Part shown: positions 39,114 to 46,006 of the stretch, in pieces | How the letters are laid out: each line of letters starts with the position of its first letter | Numbering within the stretch: the stretch's first letter is position 1 | Program-made: the position numbers and the translations under genes | Notes under the pieces: generated by a model | What the model was told of the DNA's origin: nothing | What the model saw: only the letters and a program-made list of their open reading frames with translations | The model's database searches: none | Assembly: GCF_017353175.1 (NCBI RefSeq) | Contig: NZ_JAFMYW010000015.1 | Span: 1-46,006, forward strand | DNA: 46,006 nt | Reading direction: 5' to 3' | Source: Fibrella forsythiae | Lineage (GTDB): Bacteria > Bacteroidota > Bacteroidia > Cytophagales > Spirosomataceae

Positions 39114-40994
39114 TTACTGCCATATACGCAGTCCTACCAGGCCCCAGGCGGCCATGTAGCCCACCACCAGTAGGGCCGACCCCACCGCTACGCTTAGAAA
39201 GAGCCGGTCTGTCCGCCCCGGGATCCGGCTATAGCTGCGCACCAGGCCCAGCAGCGCTCCCAGGGCGGCAAGCGGTCCCAGCAGGGAGGTGATAAACACC
39301 AGAACCGACAGGGGAGAAACCACGCCCAGCGTATCATTACTCATGTTTAAGCACAGCCCCATCACCAGGTACGAGAAGGCGTAGACAACCAGGACTACCC
39401 GCAGGGGAAGGGCGCTCAGCTGGCGGCCTCTTCGGCGCAGCCGGATTCCGCGAATCAACCAGCCAAAGCCCATAAAAACCATAACCACTAGCAACAGTAG
39501 GGACACGTGGCCCAGGATCAGGGGCAACCAGGCTCGCCAGGCGGAGGTTTTAGTCGCCGTGTTGGCCACAATGCCGCTCCCAAACGAGCGGGCCACTACC
39601 GGCTCGCCTGCTTCATTCTGCACCAGCGTTACCTGGGCGGTGTACCCCCTTTTATCCATTCGAAGGGCCTGATTAGCCCCGACCGGCCGCAGGGGCACGG
39701 TCTCGCTGCCGACTCCATCCTGCATAAGCAGATTCCCTTTCTCTTCCCGGATGCGCAGCAGCTCGGTTAAGCCCAAAAACCAGCCCGTAATAGCCAGCCG
39801 GAAATTACTCGGCCGGTAGTGGCCAACCCAGGCCTGCTTTTGGGTCTCGGATAAAGGGTACACTGGCGGTAGCTGCGGAGGAACTCCCTGCATCACCGCC
39901 GCCAGCACAGCGTCTTTGAGCTGGTTAAAGCCGGGACCGTCACTGTTGACCAGGATAATGATACCCCGGTTCAGCCCTGAGTGGTAGAGGTAGTGGGCCC
40001 TTAGGCCCGTGCTGCCGCCGTCGTGGCCATGCAGGATGTGCCCCTGGTAGGCAGTAGTGAAATTATGCAGGCCGTAGCCCTGGGTGGCCCCCGCCCGGGC
40101 GGCCAGGCTGGTCACGGGCGTTTCCATGCGATCCACCAAGGCGGGAGCAAGCAGCTGCTGTCCATGGTAGGAACCCCGGTTCATCAGCAGCTGCACAAAA
40201 GACATCAGCTCCAGGGCTGACACGTTGAGCCCCCCCGCCGGGCGCAGTAGCAGGTGCCAGTAAGGAACTGCCTGCTGGCCCGTATACCCGGTGGCCAGAT
40301 CCGTCAGGGCGGCTCCATCGCGGCGGAAGGTAGCCCGGTTCATACCCAGGGGCCTAAGCAGGTGCTGGCGCACAAAGGACTCAAATTCCTGGCCGGTTTT
40401 TTTCTCGATGATCCGGGCCACCAGGGGCGGCCCCGTGTTGGTGTAGGACATAAAGGTACCGGGTCGCCAGCGACAGGTGCGGGATTCAGGCGTAATCTGT
40501 AGCCCGTCTTTCAGCGAGAGGCGGGATCCGTCGTAGGCATAGGCTTTGGGCGACCAGTCGTCAAACCCTGCCGTATGCTCCAGTAGGTGTGCTACCCGGA
40601 CCGGGTCGGTTGCCTCCCAGGGGTTGCTGAAGCTAATCTCGGGAGCCAGCGTTTTTAGCTCGTCGGTCAGGGCTAGTTTCCCCTGCTGGATTAGCAGCAG
40701 CGCCGATGCAGCGACAAAGCTCTTGGTCACGGAGGCCACCGGAAACAGGGTCTGGTCTGTCACCGGCGTTCGGTCGGTGAGGTTTCGCAGGCCCGCGTTG
40801 CGCCGGTAAAGCAGTGAATCCCGGGTAAAGACCAGCACTTGCAGGCCGGGTATGGCGGTGGCTTTCTGGATACTGTCAATTCGCCGGGTCAGCTGCTCAG
40901 CGGCAAGGGCGGGAGGGGCAGACTGGGCAACAGTGACGGTGTGGGTCAGTACCAGCAACAGACTGGTCAGTAGTGGCGTTAGCCGACTAGACAT
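39114..40994 (-). CDS. Serine hydrolase, beta-lactamase family, with C-terminal membrane domain
   Basis: 626 residues. After a signal peptide (LLTSLLLVLTHTVTVAQSAP) comes a class C beta-lactamase/penicillin-binding-like domain: S88-V-T-K91 as nucleophile motif, Y184-T-N186 as second motif and HGHDGG (322-327) in place of KTG. The last ~160 residues hold four to five membrane helices (LPLILGHVSLLLLVVMVFMG, LRVVLVVYAFSYLVMGLCLN, VLVFITSLLGPLAALGALLG and AVGSALLVVGYMAAW). Such fusions are common in Bacteroidota and may be peptidases or esterases acting outside the inner membrane. The replaced KTG argues against true beta-lactamase activity. It converges with the amidohydrolase remnant. Confidence 0.88.
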   Translation of the reverse strand: MSSRLTPLLTSLLLVLTHTVTVAQSAPPALAAEQLTRRIDSIQKATAIPGLQVLVFTRDSLLYRRNAGLRNLTDRTPVTDQTLFPVASVTKSFVAASALLLIQQGKLALTDELKTLAPEISFSNPWEATDPVRVAHLLEHTAGFDDWSPKAYAYDGSRLSLKDGLQITPESRTCRWRPGTFMSYTNTGPPLVARIIEKKTGQEFESFVRQHLLRPLGMNRATFRRDGAALTDLATGYTGQQAVPYWHLLLRPAGGLNVSALELMSFVQLLMNRGSYHGQQLLAPALVDRMETPVTSLAARAGATQGYGLHNFTTAYQGHILHGHDGGSTGLRAHYLYHSGLNRGIIILVNSDGPGFNQLKDAVLAAVMQGVPPQLPPVYPLSETQKQAWVGHYRPSNFRLAITGWFLGLTELLRIREEKGNLLMQDGVGSETVPLRPVGANQALRMDKRGYTAQVTLVQNEAGEPVVARSFGSGIVANTATKTSAWRAWLPLILGHVSLLLLVVMVFMGFGWLIRGIRLRRRGRQLSALPLRVVLVVYAFSYLVMGLCLNMSNDTLGVVSPLSVLVFITSLLGPLAALGALLGLVRSYSRIPGRTDRLFLSVAVGSALLVVGYMAAWGLVGLRIWQ

Positions 40995-41220
40995 GGTGGT
41001 TAGGTCTACGCGTTAAGGTGTTACGTAAATCTACTGCAAATCACGCTAGGTTACTCCCTACTAGTTAGAACCGATCCCTGCCAGATTAAAGGGGCTGGCT
41101 AGCCGTCAACTTCCCTTTTTGGCCTCCTGGCTAGTTTTGGCAACTATAGGCCGCTCAGCCCTGTCCGGTAAGCAGGTTCCTGATTTAATGCACCATTTAT
41201 TGAACGGCAATCGGCTGGCT
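40995..41220. other. Upstream region of the serine hydrolase
   Basis: 226 nt with no gene recognised, leading into the repeat array that occupies 41221-42245. The promoter of the minus-strand hydrolase should be here. Confidence 0.35.
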
Positions 41221-41640
41221 GAAGGCTATGTCACCCCTGGCCCGAAACGTAGTTACTACAATTACCGGTCACTTGACCATATCGAGGCATTCTGTCTACT
41301 AGGAACGGTCAGCCAAAAGAGGGATAGAACAGGCGTTTTTAGCTCGTTCTCCCGCCGGTTTGCTGACCTGGCCAGCGGGCATGTTTTCCAGAAAAGCAAG
41401 GTCAGCAGTGGATCTTCCGACTTTTCTCCCCAAAAAAACGATCAACTTGCTCACAGTCAAGAAACTAAGCCAAAATTCTTCACTCATCGAAGGCCAAATC
41501 GCAGACAGGACCCCGCCACGCACTACCCCTGCATTACAATTGTAATGCACTTTCCCGGTGATATATGACAGGACGGTTACATAGCGCGGGACTCACCCCT
41601 GACCACTCCCTCACTGCTTCAGTAGTGACCGGTTGACAAA
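41221..41640. repeat. Intergenic repeat element, copy 2
   Basis: Same block order as 35693-36135: TATGTCACCC...CGAAACGTAGTTACTACAAT (41227-41262), AAGGTCAGCAGTGGATCTTC (about 41398), ACAGGACCCCGCCACGCACT (about 41504), the 18-bp perfect palindrome GCATTACAATTGTAATGC (about 41532), GGTGATATATGAC...GGTTACAT (about 41557-41582) and CACTGCTTCAGTAGTGACCG (about 41612). A 149-residue open frame crosses it, but its sequence has no protein character and the DNA conservation is blockwise. Confidence 0.8.
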
Positions 41641-41726
41641 CGGGGCAAACGGGCAGTAGCAGGGGTGTTCCAGCCTGCCCCGCTAGCTTGTTGATGGTCC
41701 GCGTATTGATTCAGTCCCTGGGCAGT

Positions 41727-42125
41727 CGATGTCACCCGTGGGTGGAGGCGGGGTTACTACAATGTTGGTGGGATGAGCCGTTGTAACCTGGCCAGGGAGA
41801 GAGCGAGAAACCGGCCCAACCAGGGCTCTTGGCACCTGGACTAGGCCTGTTTTGCCCGCCCGGGGTGAACTAGCATTTCTGATCTATCCAAGGTCAGGAG
41901 TAGATCTTCCCATTTTCTCACCGCAAAAAAGGCTCATCTTGCTCATTGACAAGCAGATAACCCAAAATTCTTCGCTCGTCGAAGGCTAAATCGCAGACAG
42001 GACCCCGCCACGCACTACCCCTTCATTACAATTGTAATGCACTTTCCCGGTGATATATGACAGGACGGTTACATCGCGAGCTGACCGTTTACTCACCCAT
42101 CCAGTGGTGACCGGTCGGTGGATAA
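41727..42125. repeat. Intergenic repeat element, copy 3
   Basis: Immediately follows copy 2. Blocks: ATGTCACCCGTGG...GGGGTTACTACAATG (41729-41764), AAGGTCAGGAGTAGATCTTC (about 41891), ACAGGACCCCGCCACGCACT (about 41997, same as copy 2), palindrome CATTACAATTGTAATG (about 42025), GGTGATATATGAC...GGTTACAT (about 42049-42074) and CAGTGGTGACCGGT (about 42101). A fourth first block lies at 42211-42245. Confidence 0.8.
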
Positions 42126-42306
42126 GATAAAACGGGCTTTAGACAAGCTTTTTCAGCCAGCTTGATCAGCTTGGCAATCGCCAGTGGGCTAGCTGGTTCC
42201 TATAAATCTTATGTCACCTATGGTTCGAAACAGGGTTACTGCAATGCCTCACCCGTCTCCGTGCTGAGGAGGGTTGCCCCCTAAACCCGGCGAGCGGCCA
42301 CTATAG

Positions 42307-42997
42307 ACATCAGTGGGCCACGCCAACGCGGCTGGTACCATTGCTACGGGTGCCGCCGACTATCGCCGCACGCCGGTCTAAAACGGCTACGATTGAGGGC
42401 TTCTCCTCGGCTGGTGGTACGCCTATTCACTACCACGGGGCAGCGCATTAGCACCCTTATTCGTCAGAAGCTAGAAATTACGGCCGCCAATGGCGGAAAC
42501 ACCACCTTCTTTGGCAGCGACGCCGATGGGGACGGCTTTCCCAACTTCTTTGGTACGTCGGCCGCTGCCCCCAACGCCGCTGCCGTAGCCGCTCTGATGC
42601 AACAGCAAAACCGGGTTACTCCCCTGGCGCCCGACCGGATCGTCTCTATTCTGGAGTAAACGGCGCTGGATATGGATGACCCCTTGACATCGAGTTTCGA
42701 CGTGGGGTTTGACTACCGGACCGGGTACGGCTTTATTCAGGCAGACAGGGCGGTGCAGGTAGCTACCCCGCCCCCGGTTGTGGCTAATCTCATTCCCAAC
42801 CAGTCGGCCGTGGCCGGACAGCCTTACCGCTACCTGATTCCGACCAATACCTTCTCGGATCCTAACTGCACGGCAGCCAGCTGACGCTAACAGTTACGGG
42901 ACTACCCCTGGGTTTGACTTTCACCGCCCCGAACAACATCAGTGGTACGCTCGTTACAGCCACGGGATCATCCTTCACCGTGACGGTGGAGTTATAA
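42307..42997 (+). pseudogene. Subtilase (S8) with C-terminal Ig-like part, heavily broken
   Basis: Fragments of one protease can be read in order by switching frame: SVGHANAAGTIATGAADYRR, then TIEGFSSAGGTPI, then TTGQRISTLIRQKLEITAAN, then NFFGTSAAAPNAAAVAALMQ with the catalytic Ser of the GTSAAAP motif, then SILE and an in-frame TAA (42657-42659), TALDMDDPLTSSFDVGF, TGYGFIQADRAVQV, and after a further shift LTLTVTGLPLGLTFTAP to a stop at 42997. The N-terminal catalytic Asp and His are absent. With at least three frameshifts and one nonsense codon the gene is dead. A terminator follows at once. Confidence 0.8.
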
Positions 42998-43019
42998 TCA
43001 AGAGAGGTAGTACAATGAA

Positions 43020-43050
43020 AGCCCCGGCCCCTGATGAGCCGGGGCTTTTT
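43020..43050 (+). terminator. Intrinsic terminator after the subtilase remnant
   Basis: AGCCCCGGC (43020-43028) pairs with GCCGGGGCT (43038-43046), loop 9 nt, followed by TTTTT. The remainder of the gap to 43431 shows no gene; it must hold the promoter of the aldo/keto reductase. Confidence 0.8.
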
Positions 43051-43431
43051 AGTGGCCGGGCGCATCAGCGGCAACTGTTCTAGCTGAAGTAGTGCGCCCG
43101 GGGCCTGGCTGCGCAGGTAGGTTTGCCAAAGGCTTACCCAGGTCACCGGGCTCTACCGATCGGCGAACCCACTTCCTTTGTCCACCGCGCTACTAGTAGA
43201 ATCAGCTTGATCCCGGCTTACGCCGGTAATTTTATCGTTTAGATTCTAGTGCTGCACTGCCTGACGCTATCTGGTGTCAGGCAGTCTCTGCTTGAGGGAG
43301 TTAGCCGATTCTTAGCTCCTTACGGTCATCCCTCTCCCTTACCTAGATTGACCCAGACGCCAGGCAAACGGCGGTTTATTGGCTAACCCCTGTTACCTTA
43401 CCAGGCCACAATAACCCCTTACTACACGCCT

Positions 43432-44469
43432 ATGTCTCTGACTACTTTTCGCGCCCTGGGCCGCTCGGGACTCCTGGTCAGTCCCCTGGCCCTGGGCACG
43501 ATGACCTTTGGCACCGCCCGCTGGGGCTCGCTCGACCACATCTCGCAGACCATTTTCAACGACTACGTGGAGGCGGGGGGTAACCTGATCGATACGGCGG
43601 ACATTTACGCCGGTGGCCGCAGCGAGGAGCTAGTCGGCCAGTTCATAGCTGATCGCAAGCTGCGTGACCAGCTGGTGCTGGCCACCAAATTCGGCTTCAA
43701 TGCCCAGGCGGGTAATCCCCACGCCGGGGGGAACGGCCGCAAAAATATGTACCGGGCCCTGGAGGGGTCGCTGCGGCGGTTGAAGACGGAGTACATTGAT
43801 CTTTACTGGCTGCACGTCTGGGACATGGTTACGCCCGTTGAAGAGGTCCTGCAGACGCTGGGCGATCTAACCCGGGCGGGTAAGATTCGCTATTTTGGTT
43901 TCTCGGACATGCCGGCCTGGTACGTCACCAAAGCCGCTACGCTGGCCGGGGCTCATCAGATGCCCGGCCCCATTGCCATGCAGTTGGAGTATTCGCTGGT
44001 AGCCCGCAGCTTGGAGCTGGAGCACCTGCCCGCCGCCCGGGAATGCGGGCTGGGCCTAACGCCCTGGAGTCCGCTGGCGGCGGGTTTTCTGGCGGACAAA
44101 TACGAGCGCACGGCCGGGGGCGGCGGCTCGGGCCAGGGTCGCCTGAGCGGGGCTAATCCCTTTGGCAACAGCAAATTCACGGAGGAAAACTGGCAGACGC
44201 TTGAGGTTTTAAGGGAGGTGGCCGGGGAGCTCGATCAGCCCCTGGCGCAGGTGGCCCTGGCCTGGGTGTCCGCCCAGCCTGGCGTTACGGCCCCCATCAT
44301 CGGAGCCAGTACTCGGGATCAGCTTCGGGATAATCTGGCCTCGCTGACCATCTCCTTTTCGGCTGATCAGCTCAGGCGGCTGACCCAGATCAACGCTCCC
44401 CAGGCCTTCTTTACCCCGGCTCTGCAGCAGATGATTTTTGGGGACACCAGCGTGCAGGCCTGGTCCTAA
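43432..44469 (+). CDS. Aldo/keto reductase
   Basis: 345 residues, full-length AKR TIM barrel. The catalytic tetrad is visible: D54 and Y59 in NLIDTADIYAGGRSEE, K86 in LATKFGF and H128 in DLYWLHVWD. The NADP-binding end is seen as the GASTRDQLRDNLASL segment near residue 285. The sequence is closest in style to the YajO/Tas-like AKRs that act on small aldehydes or ketones. Cytosolic, NADPH dependent, substrate unknown. Monocistronic, with an intrinsic terminator at 44587. Confidence 0.93.
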   Translation: MSLTTFRALGRSGLLVSPLALGTMTFGTARWGSLDHISQTIFNDYVEAGGNLIDTADIYAGGRSEELVGQFIADRKLRDQLVLATKFGFNAQAGNPHAGGNGRKNMYRALEGSLRRLKTEYIDLYWLHVWDMVTPVEEVLQTLGDLTRAGKIRYFGFSDMPAWYVTKAATLAGAHQMPGPIAMQLEYSLVARSLELEHLPAARECGLGLTPWSPLAAGFLADKYERTAGGGGSGQGRLSGANPFGNSKFTEENWQTLEVLREVAGELDQPLAQVALAWVSAQPGVTAPIIGASTRDQLRDNLASLTISFSADQLRRLTQINAPQAFFTPALQQMIFGDTSVQAWS

Positions 44470-44586
44470 CAAAAAGTTATTGCATTAGGCATGGCTAACC
44501 GCTAATCAATCTGCCGCAAACAAGCTGGTCCGCTACCTGGTTACAACTAGGCATATTAATAGTGTCTATATTGATGATGAATTAGA

Positions 44587-44619
44587 AAGCGTTGGCGTCC
44601 TGAGCACCAGCGCTTTTTT
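44587..44619 (+). terminator. Intrinsic terminator after the aldo/keto reductase gene
   Basis: AAGCGTTGG (44587-44595) pairs with CCAGCGCTT (44607-44615) including one G-T pair, followed by a run of T to 44619. Confidence 0.8.
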
Positions 44620-44752
44620 GTGGGCCCTGCCAGAGGCAGCGGAAACCAGGTGCCAGTAGTTCGTCTCACCACTGGTTATCAGGCCTAGGTTGCCAACAGC
44701 GCATTATCCGGTAATATCTCTAGTTGGATGAGTCTGCCCTCTGAGCAGCACC

Positions 44753-45538
44753 TTATGGATCCATCAACGTGCTCAAAACTAGCTGGTAGGGCACTGGAGA
44801 TACGCTAATCTCACCCCAGTAGGGGTGGTCGAGCACCACCAGTAAAAACACCAATAGTTCAATCATTCCGGCCAGTACCCCCGTTAGTAACGCGTGAAGC
44901 GGGTAGCTCTTTACCATAAAACAGTAGGAAAACCCAGTGGTAGCCATCGCCCCCAGTAGCACAACCAGCCAAAGCACACCCGGAACGCCCCCGTGGACTA
45001 CTTCCATTCGCTGACGGCGCAGCTCAACCAGGTTGTTAAAGGCGCGAGTGGTTTCGGTGTACACAACCAGCTGCTCGCCGGATAGCTCTCTCTGGTTCAG
45101 CAGCTGTTTTTGAAACTGATTTAAGACGACTGTTTCTGAATCGGGGAGTAAACCCCGGCGCTGAGCAGGCCAAGACTGGGTTATGATAACGCTTATGTAG
45201 CGCCGCAGTTGCTGGCGCATCGGGTCACGCGTCGCGTCGGGATAAGCGGCCAGATCCCGGTAGAGTACCGCCGCGGCCGAGGCTTCCTGGGAGGTAATGT
45301 TGATGGCCTGGTTGTAGCTGCCCCAGGCCGCTACCGTCAGCAGACCCAGCAGCAGGCCGTAGAGTAGGGAGACGGCCGAAAAAAACCAGCCGACTGTCGC
45401 GTTATCCAAAGAGTCCACCGGCTTATTTTGGCGCAGAGATCGATGCGTAAAGGTCAGCCCAAGCAGGGCTAGCCCCACAAAGAAGCTCATAATCAACAGC
45501 GCCAACAACCACGTTGGCAGGTTGTACATCCAGTGCAT
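44753..45538 (-). CDS. DUF4239-like (bestrophin-like) membrane protein
   Basis: 261 residues. Two membrane helices near the N-terminus (WLLALLIMSFFVGLALLGLT and VGWFFSAVSLLYGLLLGLLT), a long cytosolic or periplasmic helical segment (NQAINITSQEASAAAVLYRD onward, with LRRYISVIITQSWP) and two helices near the end (GVLWLVVLLGAMATTGFSYC and LLTGVLAGMIELLVFLLVVL followed by DHPYWGEISVSP) fit the DUF4239 family. NITSQEASAAAVLYRDLAAY and the DHPYWGEISVSP end are typical. The family is compared to bestrophin-like channels, but no transport role is proven. Monocistronic. Confidence 0.82.
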   Translation of the reverse strand: MHWMYNLPTWLLALLIMSFFVGLALLGLTFTHRSLRQNKPVDSLDNATVGWFFSAVSLLYGLLLGLLTVAAWGSYNQAINITSQEASAAAVLYRDLAAYPDATRDPMRQQLRRYISVIITQSWPAQRRGLLPDSETVVLNQFQKQLLNQRELSGEQLVVYTETTRAFNNLVELRRQRMEVVHGGVPGVLWLVVLLGAMATTGFSYCFMVKSYPLHALLTGVLAGMIELLVFLLVVLDHPYWGEISVSPVPYQLVLSTLMDP

Positions 45539-45901
45539 ACGGGTTGAGTTTTGGCGAGCGGTCCTGATGAAGTTGAGGAGACCCCTTTGCTAGAAGTCGC
45601 CCTTACCGGATTTGTTCAGGAAAAGCTGGTAAGGGCAATCCCTTAGACCAAGGGCCATTTTTTTCCTGCGGCCGCAGGCGGCACTTGTCCGGCAAAAACG
45701 GGCCGCTAGTTCCTGTGTTAAGCGTCCTGGCCTGCGAGCCTACCAGTAGGCTTAGGGCGCTAAAAGGGGCGGGCTAGGTGCATCGCTGCCTTACTGCTTG
45801 AGTGGTAACCGGTTAATTAGACGAAAATTCGGCTTTTATACGTAAAAGCCGAATTTTCGTCTAAAGACAAGGAGGTGGTCATTCACTGTACCCAGCGTGT
45901 T
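45539..45901. other. Intergenic region with two hairpins before the AbiEi-like gene
   Basis: 363 nt. Hairpin GCCCTTACC/GGTAAGGGC at 45599-45636, a single block of the dispersed repeat at about 45791, and a perfect 22-bp inverted repeat (arms 45817-45838 and 45843-45864, loop 4 nt). AAGGAGGTGG at about 45869-45878 lies too far (over 20 nt) from the ATG to be a normal ribosome site. Confidence 0.55.
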
Positions 45902-46006
45902 ATGAATCAGCGTTCATTGACCGATTTCTTTCGAAACCACGGTGGTGTTATCCGCACCCAGCAGCTTCGCGCGGGCGGGTTTACCCACTACCACCTTAAC
46001 CCCTTG
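45902..46006 (+). CDS. AbiEi-type antitoxin, 5' end only
   Basis: 35 codons up to the window edge: MNQRSLTDFFRNHGGVIRTQ then QLRAGGFTHYHLNPL. This is the winged-helix start shared by AbiEi-family antitoxins, with FFRNHGGVIRTQQLRAGGF as the helix-turn-helix. AbiEi represses its operon and counteracts AbiEii. The remainder lies outside. An AbiEii remnant on the same strand is at the left edge of the window, which fits a circular molecule cut within an abiE locus. A 22-bp hairpin at 45817-45864 lies upstream. Confidence 0.65.
   Translation, partial: MNQRSLTDFFRNHGGVIRTQQLRAGGFTHYHLNPL

Noticed and set aside
39114-40994. True antibiotic-inactivating beta-lactamase
   Set aside because: The fold motifs SxxK and YxN are present, but the third motif is HGHDGG rather than KTG, and the protein has a long C-terminal membrane domain; general serine hydrolase is safer.
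41119-41568. 149-codon plus-strand frame across the repeat element
   Set aside because: The DNA blocks are conserved in other copies without keeping this frame, and the protein has no recognisable character.
41221-42245. CRISPR array or IS element, because of tandem repeats
   Set aside because: Units are about 420-440 bp with diverged spacers, no short direct repeats with unique spacers, no cas genes and no transposase or terminal inverted repeats.
1-46006. tRNA, rRNA or riboswitch genes
   Set aside because: I saw no cloverleaf with conserved TTCGA-type loop, no rRNA segment and no known aptamer core; a covariance-model scan would be needed to exclude small ones.

Overview
The window looks like part of a plasmid, or plasmid-like replicon, from a Cytophagales bacterium of the Spirosoma/Larkinella kind. 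This is inferred from the -7 type promoter TAnnTTTG, many type II signal-peptide lipoproteins, LytS/LytTR regulators and FISUMP/ZU5-like surface proteins. I see a complete maintenance core: ParA (14076-14735), a small ribbon-helix-helix-like partner (14822-15121), centromere-like 12-bp repeat arrays on both sides of parA, a RepA_C-type initiator (15152-16153) and an iteron origin with DnaA boxes (about 16160-16530). I see no relaxase, conjugation genes, transposase, rRNA, tRNA or CRISPR.

Layout. 1-1130: end of a frameshifted AbiEii toxin and a glycosyltransferase remnant. 1130-5125 (-): three consecutive lipoprotein genes. 5520-9010: cupin, RidA, hemerythrin, AraC regulator and cytochrome c; the RidA and AraC promoters share a two-part motif. 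9118-13859: two tandem LytS-type kinases with a near-identical internal block, a beta-helix lipoprotein and a LytTR response regulator. 13860-16540: partition and replication. 16748-20485: broken VapC with its antitoxin-position gene, two orphan LytTR proteins, a lipoprotein and a Nudix hydrolase.

20560-28740 is a visibly AT-rich island of immune-type genes, foreign to its GC-rich surroundings. The + strand operon encodes a TIR-HSP90 ATPase fusion, a coupled unknown protein, a MazG-like pyrophosphohydrolase, a putative DNA-base-hypermodification family protein, a ThsB-like TIR and an Nmad2 protein. A convergent - strand operon encodes TIR, SLOG and ThsB-like TIR proteins. This resembles Thoeris without SIR2, and the last TIR has Gly where the catalytic Glu is expected. 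These nine genes, with four TIR proteins and several nucleotide-handling families, are the best candidate for an undescribed system.

28746-34702: an XRE-S24 repressor, its operator region and a rightward run of small, mostly unrecognised plasmid genes, some overlapping by ATGA. 35023-46006: scattered cargo (cupin-like protein, membrane proteins, SDR, serine hydrolase, aldo/keto reductase, DUF4239-like protein), two pseudogenes (amidohydrolase, subtilase), a roughly 420-440 bp non-coding repeat in several copies, and the first 35 codons of an AbiEi-type antitoxin at the right edge. AbiEi at the right end and AbiEii at the left end, both on +, suggest that the window is most of a circular molecule opened inside an abiE locus.
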